From contig NZ_CP022889.1 of the NCBI RefSeq assembly GCF_002269345.1, forward strand, positions 1,364,001-1,428,000: DNA of 64,000 nucleotides, written 5' to 3'. Positions 53,587 through 62,904 of this stretch are shown in pieces. Position 1 is the stretch's first letter, and each line of letters begins with the position of its first letter. This stretch comes from Tsuneonella mangrovi (GTDB lineage: Bacteria; Pseudomonadota; Alphaproteobacteria; Sphingomonadales; Sphingomonadaceae). The notes below the pieces were generated by a model. It did not search any database. It saw nothing but the letters and a program-made list of their open reading frames with translations, and was not told where the DNA came from. Both the position numbers and the translations under genes were made by a program.

Positions 53587-53609
53587 ATTGTCAACATTTG
53601 ACGATTGAC
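53587..53609. promoter_or_regulatory. Candidate GntR operator, copy 3
   Basis: ATTGTCAACATTTGACGAT followed by TGAC. It differs from copy 1 at three of 23 bases and lies about 200 bases upstream of the dioxygenase start. Confidence 0.6.
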
Positions 53610-53807
53610 AGTAATCGAAGGCGTGAACTATTGTGCTGCATGCGCTTCCCCGATCACGAAGCCAGCGAGATTGGGTTTTCAAGGTTCCTAGACGATGTGG
53701 CGCGGATGGCTCTTCGTCACTTTTGGCATGGCGGCCAACCGGATAGAGAGGCCCCGCGGGCCGTCTGCAATCTTGGTTGTTAAATCTTTAAAGACCGGAG
53801 AGTCCCA

Positions 53808-54635
53808 ATGATCAGTACTGCGTCGAAAGATTCTGCCTCTGTCCCTAGCGAAATTCGACGACGGTTCGAAAGGGACGGATTTGTTGCACCTCTCCGCGCA
53901 ATCGAGTCAGAAGAGGCGGCATCGATCCGAACCAGCCTTGCCGAACACGAGAACCGTCATGGTCCCTTGAGTCGAGAGCAGCATAACAATCCGCACCTAC
54001 TATTCACCTGGGCCGATCGTCTTGTCAGGGACCCTCGAATAACTGACCGCGTTGCGGAGCTCTATGGCGAGGATCTGCTTGTCTGGGGCAGTACACTCTT
54101 CATCAAGCCGCCCCATCATCCCGGCTTCGTTTCCTGGCATCAGGACTCAACTTATTGGGGCCTAGATCCGGCGGACGTAGTTACAGCATGGGTCGCATTA
54201 AGTGACAGCCATGCCGACAATGGTGCCTTATGTGTCGTGCCAGGCAGTCATCTCCAGGAGCAATTGGCGCATCGCGATACCTTCGACCCCGACAATATGC
54301 TGTCGCGCGGACAAGAAATCTCGGTGGAAGTCCACGAGGACGAATCCCACTGCATAGAGCTTAACCCAGGTGAAATGTCGCTACATCATGTGCGCATGGT
54401 CCATGGATCAGGACCGAACACTTCCGACCGACCGCGCATCGGCTTTGCGATCCGCTACCTGCCGACCCGGGTTCGCCAGATCGGGGCCGTGAGGGACACG
54501 GCCACACTTGCGAGAGGAATTGATCGCTTTGAGAACTTCGACCCTGAAGTAGCACCGGAAAGCGATTTCGCCCCTGAAGCGGTCGTCTTCCATGACGAGG
54601 TCGAGGAGCGACTGAAAAAGATAATCCTGCAATAG
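53808..54635 (+). CDS. Phytanoyl-CoA dioxygenase (PhyH) family protein
   Basis: A 275-aa Fe(II)/2-oxoglutarate oxygenase. Iron ligands are His111 and Asp113 (SWHQDSTYWG) and His199 (RMVHGSG); Arg210 (PRIGFAIRY) would bind 2-oxoglutarate. ATG 53808 follows a GGAGAG site. It precedes the secreted propeller protein by 6 bases. PhyH proteins act on many small molecules, so its place in a galactan locus might mean oxidative removal of a methyl or other group. Confidence 0.85.
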   Translation: MISTASKDSASVPSEIRRRFERDGFVAPLRAIESEEAASIRTSLAEHENRHGPLSREQHNNPHLLFTWADRLVRDPRITDRVAELYGEDLLVWGSTLFIKPPHHPGFVSWHQDSTYWGLDPADVVTAWVALSDSHADNGALCVVPGSHLQEQLAHRDTFDPDNMLSRGQEISVEVHEDESHCIELNPGEMSLHHVRMVHGSGPNTSDRPRIGFAIRYLPTRVRQIGAVRDTATLARGIDRFENFDPEVAPESDFAPEAVVFHDEVEERLKKIILQ

Positions 54636-54641
54636 CGCAGC

Positions 54642-57413
54642 ATGGCAGCCTGCTTGATCACCTGGAAGACAACGCGCATCTTCCTAGCGTGCTTGCTGCT
54701 TACGGCAGCAATAGGAGGTGAAGCGTCACCTCAATCGGTAAGGCCACCTGCGCCACCGGTTGCAGCCAGTGCTTACTTCATCCACCTGCATAACGACCGG
54801 GTCGCATCCAACCCTCTGGTCCACTGGCACAACATTGGCCCAGGTATGTCAGGCTACAATGAGAAGCTCTGGCCGCACCCCTCCGACCCCGAAACCGTTC
54901 TGATGGGTCCAGACATGCACGTCAGCTACGGCACTTGGAACGGCGGGCAATCATGGCAAAGCCTCCAAGATGCCGATGGAACAGGCAATGATATGAAGCG
55001 CGTCATCGACGTGGACTTTTCGCGCCAGGACCCGGACTTCGGCATGGCCATCGATTGGAACGGCTGGGCCTATATCACACATGATCGTGGCCGAAGCTGG
55101 ACCAAAGCAGCAGAACTAACTCCCGGCGCACAAGAGCTCGGCTATAATCCCTACGACCCCACCGCCTTTGCAAAGGGCTGGTATGACGAGCAACTCGGGA
55201 CTCGGTTGTCGGCCATTGCGGTGGATCCAACGAACGACCGCACTTGGTATATCGGCCCAGGTAACTTCTTCGATGTGAAGGGCAACCACCGCTCCCGCGC
55301 ACATCCGGCAGGCGAACCGGTGGCTTATGCGGACTATGGTTACATCCTCAAGAGCACTGACGGCGGAAAGTCCTGGCACAAGATAGACGAAGGCCTGCCG
55401 AAGGACCTTGATGTCGGAAAGATCATCGTCGACCGGTCAGACCCGGCCCATGTAGCGTTGCTAAGCAACCACGGCGTACTCCTTAGCAGTGACGGCGGTC
55501 TGACTTGGGACGGAAATGTGGCCGGCTTGCCCAGCAATCTACCTCGCGACCTAGTATCATCCACCGATCCCACGACTGGGCGGACCATCCTCTTCCTTGT
55601 CGACCAGACCGTGTTCGAGAGCAAGGGTCGCACGGTGCGCTCAAAAGGAGGCGTCTTTCGCAGCAACGATTTCGGACGAACCTGGTCCTCCGTTACCGGA
55701 GATCTGGCATTCGACCTTGCCAACATACATTATCCGCTGGAGGTCGCACGATACTACCGGACCATCGGTTACTGGTTCGGCATTACTGCAGATGCGGCGC
55801 GAACAAGCTGGCCGGATCTTCCGCATTCCATACTCCCCGTCTTCAATCGCATTGCAGTCAATCCTCGCAATCCTGAGGAAATCTACGTCACCTACAACAA
55901 GAAGCACGACTATACGTTCGGCCCCGGGGACGTGTGGCGCACCCTCGATGGGGGCCATCACTGGGAGGTCGTGGCACGCTACGGCAAATACTGGCGCAGT
56001 GGGAGGGACAACAGGTTCTGGCGCAAGCGAAACAACCCAGTCGGCGCCAATGTGACCTTCTCGCACTTGCAATCGATTCTCGACTCCGGCGCGGGATTGT
56101 CCGGGAACAGACTGCTTGAGATCGGCCCGACTGGCGATGTCTACATCAGCATCGACCAGCAAACCCTTCGCTCGCGGGATCGCGGCAGGAGCTGGCGGCA
56201 AATCGACGACGATGCGCTGGGAAACAGCGTCTGGATCGGGCGCGGCGACAGTGACCTTCCGGGGCGCGAGATGTTGCTGAACACCGGTGCCCCGAATAGA
56301 CGGCTTTTTGCCAGCGGAGAGCACGGGATCTGGGAAACCGTGCCTCCGCCGGCCGGAAGATCGCTTGGCGAAGTCCCGGTTCGCCAAATCGAAGGTCAGG
56401 TACATGGCGATGGCATGACATCAATATCCACCATGGCTGTCGCACCAGGTAATCCCGATTCGATATACGCGCTCTCATGGCGGCAGGATCATGCAGGAAG
56501 GCTCAGACATACCACCGACGGTGGACGCAGCTGGAGAGACATCGCGACGATCTTCGAACCTTTGAGCCTACAGAGAATGTCGAAGAGGGAGCGACTCAGG
56601 GTCCAAGCCTTGGCGTCGAGCGGAAAGGGTCCGCCCGGACTGCTCCCTGCTCAGAATTCCCTGACGATCGATCAGCAGGATCCGCGCTTCATGTACTTCG
56701 TCAGCACACGGGATGCCGCATCCGAAGTCTACCGCGGCCCCCGCATGGCAAGCGCCAAGGCTGGATTTGGCTTCTATCGCTCGTCGGACGGCGGCCGACA
56801 TTGGAAACTGACGGGCGCCGGCTTTCGCGAGGGTGCCAGCCTCCGACGGCTCATTGCAGATCCAGACCACCCCAGGATACTGTACATTGCCGCGAACGAC
56901 GACAATGGCGGCCTTTACAAGTCGATGGATCGCGGAACGACATGGCACAAAGTTCCGCTTCCAGGTACCATAAGGGCTGTAAACTGCGTTTCCATCGACC
57001 GGCACTCCCATGCGATCTACGTCGCCACCGGACGTTATTATGCGGGCGGAATGGACGCGGGCGGCGTTTGGACAAGCGCAGATGATGGCGCGACATGGAA
57101 TCGGATCTTCGCGGCACCCCTCGTTACACAGATTGCAACTTCGCCGATCGATCCTGATATCCTGCTCGTCACCGTTACAAGCCAGTTGACCCTAAAACGA
57201 CGCTTTATGAATCCCGGCCTTTTTCTGTCTCTCGACAGAGGCAAGAGCTGGCGAAAAATCAACCTAGGGCTAGCCAACCACGACCAGATCGTCGATGCGC
57301 AACCTGACCCCTTCAACCGCAACGTGCTCTGGGCGGCGGGATGGGGTAGCGGATGGTACGTCGGCTACATCGGGGACCAGGAAGCGAAGGGGTGGCTTCC
57401 ATCAGGCGGGTGA
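54642..57413 (+). CDS. Secreted Asp-box beta-propeller protein (GH74/sialidase-like)
   Basis: A 923-aa protein with an N-terminal signal (IFLACLLLTAAIGGEAS). At least five Asp-box repeats are visible: STDGGKSWHK, SSDGGLTWDG, TTDGGRSWRD, SSDGGRHWKL and SLDRGKSWRK. They indicate one or two seven-bladed propellers as in GH74 xyloglucanases, sialidases and VPS10-like proteins. No lipobox is seen. Catalytic acids cannot be placed by eye. Co-occurrence with GH50 suggests a galactan-active enzyme or binding protein. Confidence 0.75.
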   Translation: MAACLITWKTTRIFLACLLLTAAIGGEASPQSVRPPAPPVAASAYFIHLHNDRVASNPLVHWHNIGPGMSGYNEKLWPHPSDPETVLMGPDMHVSYGTWNGGQSWQSLQDADGTGNDMKRVIDVDFSRQDPDFGMAIDWNGWAYITHDRGRSWTKAAELTPGAQELGYNPYDPTAFAKGWYDEQLGTRLSAIAVDPTNDRTWYIGPGNFFDVKGNHRSRAHPAGEPVAYADYGYILKSTDGGKSWHKIDEGLPKDLDVGKIIVDRSDPAHVALLSNHGVLLSSDGGLTWDGNVAGLPSNLPRDLVSSTDPTTGRTILFLVDQTVFESKGRTVRSKGGVFRSNDFGRTWSSVTGDLAFDLANIHYPLEVARYYRTIGYWFGITADAARTSWPDLPHSILPVFNRIAVNPRNPEEIYVTYNKKHDYTFGPGDVWRTLDGGHHWEVVARYGKYWRSGRDNRFWRKRNNPVGANVTFSHLQSILDSGAGLSGNRLLEIGPTGDVYISIDQQTLRSRDRGRSWRQIDDDALGNSVWIGRGDSDLPGREMLLNTGAPNRRLFASGEHGIWETVPPPAGRSLGEVPVRQIEGQVHGDGMTSISTMAVAPGNPDSIYALSWRQDHAGRLRHTTDGGRSWRDIATIFEPLSLQRMSKRERLRVQALASSGKGPPGLLPAQNSLTIDQQDPRFMYFVSTRDAASEVYRGPRMASAKAGFGFYRSSDGGRHWKLTGAGFREGASLRRLIADPDHPRILYIAANDDNGGLYKSMDRGTTWHKVPLPGTIRAVNCVSIDRHSHAIYVATGRYYAGGMDAGGVWTSADDGATWNRIFAAPLVTQIATSPIDPDILLVTVTSQLTLKRRFMNPGLFLSLDRGKSWRKINLGLANHDQIVDAQPDPFNRNVLWAAGWGSGWYVGYIGDQEAKGWLPSGG

Positions 57414-57424
57414 CCTGGTGGTGT

Positions 57425-58030
57425 CTAGCGAATGTTAGCTTTCAACGCGTCAACCGCGCCCTTCGCGTCACCGCGTTTGATCGCCTCGAATATTGCGTCG
57501 TGCTCTTCGATTGATTGGGCTGGTGTCGACAGGCGTCGATAGTTCATTCGCATCCGCATGATCACCGGCTGCCACAGCGTGAGAAGGTCTTCGCCTCCCG
57601 CCGCGGAGATGATCACACGGTGGAATTCGATGTCGGCCTTTGTGATCTCCGCGAAGTCGTCGGATTTCAGGCATTGTGAGAGCTTGTCCAGAGCTTCCTC
57701 GAGCGCCGACAGCAACACCTCGCTCGGTGCCTTTGCGACCTTGTTAATCGCAAATGTCTCGATGGTCAGGCGCAGCTTGACCATCAATGCCTGAAGGTCA
57801 GGTGGCGCAACATCATTTACTGTCGTGCTCTTGTTGGCACGAGTGACCAGCAGCCCCTCTTTGGATAGCTCAAGCAGGACATCACGGATTCGGCCACGAG
57901 AAACACCAAAGCGCTGTGCAAGCACCTCTTCAGTCAGCTTCTGGTTCGGAGCCAGCTCACCAGAGATGATTTCTGAACGCAGAATCTGTGCGATTTGCTC
58001 CCTGACCCCGATCACCACCGATTGCGCCAT
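57425..58030 (-). CDS. GntR-family regulator, FCD domain
   Basis: A 201-aa regulator. The winged HTH is in RSEIISGELAPNQKLTEEVLAQRFGVSRGRIRDVL-type order, and the all-helical FCD effector domain contains ADIEFHRVIISAAGG (metal-binding His) and SIEEHDAIFEAI (His). It immediately follows the MFS gene (no gap) at the end of the galactan minus-strand operon. It probably senses a sugar acid of the pathway and binds the TTGTCAACA-type sites. Confidence 0.9.
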   Translation of the reverse strand: MAQSVVIGVREQIAQILRSEIISGELAPNQKLTEEVLAQRFGVSRGRIRDVLLELSKEGLLVTRANKSTTVNDVAPPDLQALMVKLRLTIETFAINKVAKAPSEVLLSALEEALDKLSQCLKSDDFAEITKADIEFHRVIISAAGGEDLLTLWQPVIMRMRMNYRRLSTPAQSIEEHDAIFEAIKRGDAKGAVDALKANIR

Positions 58031-59323
58031 CTACACCTTCCGCTCTTCATTGCTGCCAAACGAAACTCTCTCTAGCCGACCCACCAAGACGGCATAGGAG
58101 AAAATCCCCCCAAGTGCTACCAAACCGACGTATATCAGGCCGCGAGAAAAGTCGTGCCCATCGATCAGATAACCGATCACCACGGGCGTAACCACTGCTG
58201 ATAGGCCGCCGATGAAATTGAACACTCCACCTACCAAACCCAACTGCTCCGGCGGGGCAAGAAGTGACACGAAGACCCAGCTTATTGATGCCATCCCGTT
58301 ACCAAAAAAGCCGAGAGACATGAAGAAAAGGACTTGAAAATCGCTGGTTGCTATGAGCGACCCAAGAATGCCGGCCGACAGCGCAAGACCGACAAGGACC
58401 GGGCCCTTCCGCGCATTTCCTTCGCTCACTCCCCTTCGTACCATCCAATCCGACATGACGCCTGACAGGACAACACCTGCCAATGCGGCGATGAACGGGA
58501 CAGATGCCGTGAACCCGATTTGGTCAAACGAGATTCCCCGGTCTTCGACAAGATAGGTGGGGAACCAAGTGAGGAAAAAAATGCTGACTGAACCAATGCA
58601 GAACTGACCGATGTATATGCCCCACAGCTTGCGATGACGGAATGCAGCGACCAGCTCTGACAAATCGAACCTTTCTCTGTGCCCACCTATCTCGCCATCC
58701 GGATCAATCGCCGCTCCACCGGCTCGAAGAGCAACAAGTTCTTCGTCTGAAACCCTCGGATCGCTGTCGGGATCGCGATAGAGCCAGCGGAACACTCCGG
58801 CCCAGACCAGACCAAGGGTCCCGGAGACATAGAATAGTGCACGCCAACCAAACGACGCCTGGAAAGCGACCAATATTGGCGCAAGAACGGCAAGCCCGAG
58901 AAACTGTCCGGACGTGTAAAAGCCGATCGCTCCAGCCCGCTCCGCCGAGGGAAACCAGGTCGTCGCGATACGGTTGTTTATCGGGTATGAGGGCGCTTCG
59001 AACAAACCTAGCATAGCACGGCAAACGATCAGCAACCCGATCGTGCCGGCGAAGCCCTGAAGGATCGTGACCACGGACCAGAGGGCAAGAAGTACAGGAT
59101 AAAGTGTCCGCGCCCGCACCTTGTCGGCAAGAAAACCGCCGGGAATCTGACAGAGGGAATAGGTCCAGGCAAAGGCCGAAAAGACAAGTCCAGTTTCGAC
59201 TTTCCCCAGCCCAAGATCGTTAGTCATTCCAATTGCCGCGATCGAAATATTGGTCCGGTCGAGATAATTGACCACCACTGTCACGAACAGCACGATCAGA
59301 ATGGTGAAGCGGCGACTGGGCAT
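58031..59323 (-). CDS. MFS transporter, anion:cation symporter type (galactonate/hexuronate-like)
   Basis: A 430-aa 12-helix protein of the ACS group: VVVNYLDRTNISIAAIGM, AFAWTYSLCQIPGGFLADKV and RAMLGLFEAPSYPINNRI. Relatives (ExuT, DgoT) import sugar acids with protons. It lies 6 bases after the enolase-family gene. Uptake of galactonate or anhydrogalactonate is inferred. Confidence 0.88.
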   Translation of the reverse strand: MPSRRFTILIVLFVTVVVNYLDRTNISIAAIGMTNDLGLGKVETGLVFSAFAWTYSLCQIPGGFLADKVRARTLYPVLLALWSVVTILQGFAGTIGLLIVCRAMLGLFEAPSYPINNRIATTWFPSAERAGAIGFYTSGQFLGLAVLAPILVAFQASFGWRALFYVSGTLGLVWAGVFRWLYRDPDSDPRVSDEELVALRAGGAAIDPDGEIGGHRERFDLSELVAAFRHRKLWGIYIGQFCIGSVSIFFLTWFPTYLVEDRGISFDQIGFTASVPFIAALAGVVLSGVMSDWMVRRGVSEGNARKGPVLVGLALSAGILGSLIATSDFQVLFFMSLGFFGNGMASISWVFVSLLAPPEQLGLVGGVFNFIGGLSAVVTPVVIGYLIDGHDFSRGLIYVGLVALGGIFSYAVLVGRLERVSFGSNEERKV

Positions 59324-59329
59324 CTTGCC

Positions 59330-60478
59330 TTACCAGTTCGTGTAGGAACCATCGGGCTTGTAGCGCCGCGGGGGTTCCCAAAAGGCGAACTGCGCCGCAT
59401 TCAGCGCATCCTCGTCAACTTCTATTCCAAGCCCGGGTTCCTGCGGCAATTCGAAGCAAGTTCCACTTAGCACTGGTCGATTGGGGAACAGGCGATCGTA
59501 ATCCCGCGTGTCAACACTGTATGGATCGACTTCCTGCCAAGCGAGGTTCGGTACGGCCGCTGACATGTGAATGGTCGCGGCCGTGCAAACCGGACCAAGC
59601 GGGTCATGCGGCATGATGTCAATGTAGTAAGCTTCCGCCATTGCGGCGATCTTCATCGCTTCGGTAAATCCGCCGACGTTGCAAATGTCGATCCGCGCGA
59701 AGTTGGTGAGTCCACTTTCGATGTAGGGCAGAAAATCCCACTTCGAAGCGAATTCCTCCCCAATTGCGAACGGCACTTCGCACATGGCTCGCAGTGCCTG
59801 GTAAGCGGCGGGCGACTGCTGTCGGATGGGCTCCTCAAGGAAATCGAGCGTGCCAGGAACGATGCGCTGGCAGAAGGAAGCGGCTTCGGCAACCTGCAGA
59901 CGATGGTGGAAGTCGATCCCAAGTGCGAAACTGCTTCCATTTGCCTGACGGACTGCGCTGAGCGCATCGGCCGCTTCAGCCAGTGCTTTGCGCGGATCAT
60001 AGGTCGAGGGCCCTGCGGCCGCCTCGCCCACTGTGGCGCGGATGCATTCCCACCCAAGCCTGCGGAGAGCGGTAACGTCCTCGACCAGCGCTTCACCATG
60101 CGCCGCGGTACTCGTAATGAAGCAAGGAATCCTATCCCGTTGGGCCCCACCGAGCAGCCTGTGTACCGGCACGCCGAGAGCCTTCCCCGCAATGTCCCAC
60201 AATGCGATGTCAATTGCCGAGATCGCTGCCGTGATCGTGCGACCTCCCTCAAAGTACTGACTGCGATACATCTCCTGCCAGAGCGCACCGATGGAAGTCG
60301 GATCCTTGCCAATCAAGAATTCACGAAAATGGCCTATCATAGCGGCCACCGCCTGCTCACGTCCGGACAATCCGGATTCGCCCCAGCCGACGATTCCATC
60401 GTCGGTCTCTACCTTCACCAGGCAAAGATTGCGATGGCCCGCCCAAACGGCATAGGCAGTTATCGCAATTATCTTCAT
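59330..60478 (-). CDS. Enolase-superfamily dehydratase/cycloisomerase (DgoD-like)
   Basis: A 382-aa mandelate-racemase-type enzyme. ATG 60478 (MKIIAITAYAV) is the family start. Visible residues include Asp189 and His191 (GIDFHHR), Glu215 and Glu241 as metal ligands (LEEPI, IGEEF) and His291 (MPHDPLGP), the pair of His expected in D-galactonate dehydratase. The Lys often found after strand 2 is replaced by Arg (CIRATVG). With GH50 next door, 3,6-anhydro-L-galactonate cycloisomerase is an equally good candidate. Confidence 0.82.
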   Translation of the reverse strand: MKIIAITAYAVWAGHRNLCLVKVETDDGIVGWGESGLSGREQAVAAMIGHFREFLIGKDPTSIGALWQEMYRSQYFEGGRTITAAISAIDIALWDIAGKALGVPVHRLLGGAQRDRIPCFITSTAAHGEALVEDVTALRRLGWECIRATVGEAAAGPSTYDPRKALAEAADALSAVRQANGSSFALGIDFHHRLQVAEAASFCQRIVPGTLDFLEEPIRQQSPAAYQALRAMCEVPFAIGEEFASKWDFLPYIESGLTNFARIDICNVGGFTEAMKIAAMAEAYYIDIMPHDPLGPVCTAATIHMSAAVPNLAWQEVDPYSVDTRDYDRLFPNRPVLSGTCFELPQEPGLGIEVDEDALNAAQFAFWEPPRRYKPDGSYTNW

Positions 60479-60498
60479 GCCCCATCCCCCGTGCAAAT

Positions 60499-61278
60499 CT
60501 ATTTCAGTTCATCATCGCGACAGAGCTGAGCAGCCATGCCATGGTCGGCAACCAGATCGGCGCCAGTTATTGCCTTCGAAGCGTCGGAGACCAGGAAGGC
60601 GGCTACTCCGCCGATCTCTCCGATCGTAGCAAAGGCGCTATCGGCATGCATCGCGTTGAAGCCGCGTTCAAGTTCGGGACTTGCGTTGATCACCTCTTGC
60701 ACAGCTTCGGTACGGGTCAGTCCCGGGCTGAGTGTATTTGCCCGAATTCCCCGCTGGCCCAGACTCCACGCCATCGCGCGCGTCATCGCCGAAATCGCCC
60801 CTTTAGTTCCCGCGTACATTTCGTAACCCGCGACGCTGGAGACGGAATGGTTCGACGAGACGTTCACTACTGCCGAGCCGTGCGGCATCGCCGGAACGAG
60901 CGCCTGCGTGAGCAGGAAAATCGAACGCACGTTGGTAGACCAAAGCCGATCTAGGTCGGCGAGCGGGAACGTCAGAAAATCGCCTTCGATGGTAACGCCT
61001 GCATTGTTGATCAGGCCATGTACGGCGCCATAGCGCTCGATAGCTGCGTCAGCGAATGCGGAGATGCTCTCGGGCGACGAAATGTCGCAGACCATGAATT
61101 GAGCATCGTGACCCCGTCCGCGAAGTTCGGCCGCCTTGGCTTCCCCCTCATCGCTTCGCTGGCAGAAGAAGACGCGCGCACCTTTCTCGCAGCACGCCTG
61201 CGCGATACCCCAGCCTATTCCCGCACCGCCACCGGTAAGCACGATTGTCTTGCCAGCGAGTATGTCGCTGCCCGTCAT
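60499..61278 (-). CDS. SDR-family oxidoreductase of the galactan pathway
   Basis: A 259-aa classical SDR: VLTGGGAGIGWGIA (cofactor), NNAGVT, VNVSSNHSV and the catalytic Tyr155/Lys159 in YEMYAGTKGA. Candidate roles are D-galactose 1-dehydrogenase or the 2-keto-3-deoxy-L-galactonate 5-dehydrogenase of the anhydrogalactose route. ATG 61278 overlaps the sugar porter stop by 4 bases. Confidence 0.82.
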   Translation of the reverse strand: MTGSDILAGKTIVLTGGGAGIGWGIAQACCEKGARVFFCQRSDEGEAKAAELRGRGHDAQFMVCDISSPESISAFADAAIERYGAVHGLINNAGVTIEGDFLTFPLADLDRLWSTNVRSIFLLTQALVPAMPHGSAVVNVSSNHSVSSVAGYEMYAGTKGAISAMTRAMAWSLGQRGIRANTLSPGLTRTEAVQEVINASPELERGFNAMHADSAFATIGEIGGVAAFLVSDASKAITGADLVADHGMAAQLCRDDELK

Positions 61279-62903
61279 GATGTTGCTTCTCCCTTTGCGG
61301 CCAGTTCGGCGGCAACGTCTTCAATCGATCGCCCACGTGTTTCCGGCAGCATCTTCCATAGTACGACCAGTCCGATGGTCACGCAGGTCGCATAAGTTCC
61401 GAACACCGAAGCGGCTCCGAATGTGACAAGCTGCCAAGGGAACAGCTGCTGCACGAAGTAGTTCACTATGCTGGTAATCAGCGCGCATGCCGGGATCGCA
61501 ACGCCGCGGACGCCCGTCGGGAATATCTCTGACAGGATCACCCACAGTATTGGCCCGATTGAAAACTGGAACGCGGCAATGAACGCAGCGATTCCGAAAA
61601 GTACCAGCCCTATGTCCATCTTCGTGGCTGTCTTGAGCAATGCAGCTTCGTTGGCTTGAGCCACTTCAACACCGAGCGCTTGATTGAGCGCCTGCTTCAG
61701 TTGGACATCGCTGGCAAACTGTTTTCCGACAATTGGTCGCAATTCGGTCCTGTCGATCTGGACCGGAAGTTCGGCGACCTTGGCCGGATCAATCCGGTAG
61801 GTCGCATGGGCGAAGGCCCAAGAGCAAGCGACAAGACTGATCGCCGCGACTGCAAGACCGCCGAGTAGCATTGTGCGACGACCAATGCGGTCGATCAGCA
61901 CCAGAGCCAGCGAGGTCGCGATGATGCTGAAAACCCCATTGATGACCGGCACGAGAAATGAAGCATCGACCCCAACACCGACCTGCTCGATCACGTAGGG
62001 CGCGTAAAACATAATCGCATTGATCCCGGTTGCCGGCTGAACCGCCGCGATCACCACGCCTATGATCGTCGCGCGCAGGATTTGTGGCGAGACCATCTGC
62101 GCAAGCTTGTGCGCAGTTGAACCCTGACCGTGCACAATATCGGTTTCCAACGTCTGCTCAATTTCGGCCAGTGCCGGTTCGACATTGTCTGAATCGATCA
62201 ACCTCTCCAAGACTTTGCGGGCTTCCTCGGGGCGGCGCTGGAGCATCAGCCATCTCGGACTCTCGGGTATCCGCAATAGGAAGACCACCCACATGATCGA
62301 TGGCGGAATTTGCACCCCCAACATCCATTGCCACGTGAAGCGGTCCATTCCCAGCACGTGCGCAATACTTGCATCGCTGCTGACCCAACCTTGGATGAAA
62401 TAGTTGGCAAGGTAAGCGACGAACAGACCAAACACGATATTGAGCTGGTTGACCGCAACGAGCAACCCGCGCTTTGCCGGTGGAGCGATTTCGCCGATGT
62501 ACATCGATGAGACTGACAACGATGCGAAGGCCAACCCGCCCAGGAACCGCGCCGCAACCAACTGGTAGATGTTTTGCGAAAGCACGGCGCAAGTTGCTGA
62601 GAGCAGGTAAAGCAAGGCAATGATTTGCAATGTCTTCCTGCGCCCTATGCGATCGCAGATCGTACCAGTCACGAGCAAGGCGAGCACCACGCCCAGCCCC
62701 GGCGAACTGACAGCATAGCCGTAACCGATGGCATCGGTATGGAGGCTCTCGATCACATAAGCCTTCGTCCCCGATACAAGCGCAGCATCGAGGCCAAAGA
62801 CGAATCCGCCGAAGCAGACCATGATCGCCAGCAGAAGCGCGCGGCGGTTGGTCTCGACACGGTTGGCGCCCGGCTGCAAGCCGGTGGCGGCGGGGCCGGC
62901 CAT
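61275..62903 (-). CDS. Sugar porter family MFS transporter
   Basis: A 542-aa carrier with sugar-porter motifs DRIGRRKTLQIIALLY, RFLGGLAFASLSVSSMYIGEIAPPAKRG, RIPESPRWLM, ATGINAIMFYAPYV and PETRGRSIED. A long extra loop between helices (about residues 370-425) resembles those of galactose/xylose porters from marine bacteria. It probably imports D-galactose or anhydrogalactose, complementing the acid transporter downstream. Confidence 0.9.
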   Translation of the reverse strand: MAGPAATGLQPGANRVETNRRALLLAIMVCFGGFVFGLDAALVSGTKAYVIESLHTDAIGYGYAVSSPGLGVVLALLVTGTICDRIGRRKTLQIIALLYLLSATCAVLSQNIYQLVAARFLGGLAFASLSVSSMYIGEIAPPAKRGLLVAVNQLNIVFGLFVAYLANYFIQGWVSSDASIAHVLGMDRFTWQWMLGVQIPPSIMWVVFLLRIPESPRWLMLQRRPEEARKVLERLIDSDNVEPALAEIEQTLETDIVHGQGSTAHKLAQMVSPQILRATIIGVVIAAVQPATGINAIMFYAPYVIEQVGVGVDASFLVPVINGVFSIIATSLALVLIDRIGRRTMLLGGLAVAAISLVACSWAFAHATYRIDPAKVAELPVQIDRTELRPIVGKQFASDVQLKQALNQALGVEVAQANEAALLKTATKMDIGLVLFGIAAFIAAFQFSIGPILWVILSEIFPTGVRGVAIPACALITSIVNYFVQQLFPWQLVTFGAASVFGTYATCVTIGLVVLWKMLPETRGRSIEDVAAELAAKGEATS

Positions 62904-62904
62904 G

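Larger units (their letters stand above)
53447..53807. promoter_or_regulatory. Divergent promoter region of the galactan locus
   Basis: No supported gene in these 361 bases; an 86-codon frame inside has no family features. The region separates the dehydrogenase operon (minus) from the dioxygenase gene (plus) and carries two copies of the TTGTCAACA motif, one on each strand. This fits shared control of both units. Confidence 0.6.

Noticed and set aside
53523-53783. Possible 86-aa gene in the divergent promoter region
   Set aside because: No ribosome site or recognisable motif, and it overlaps the candidate operator at 53587.
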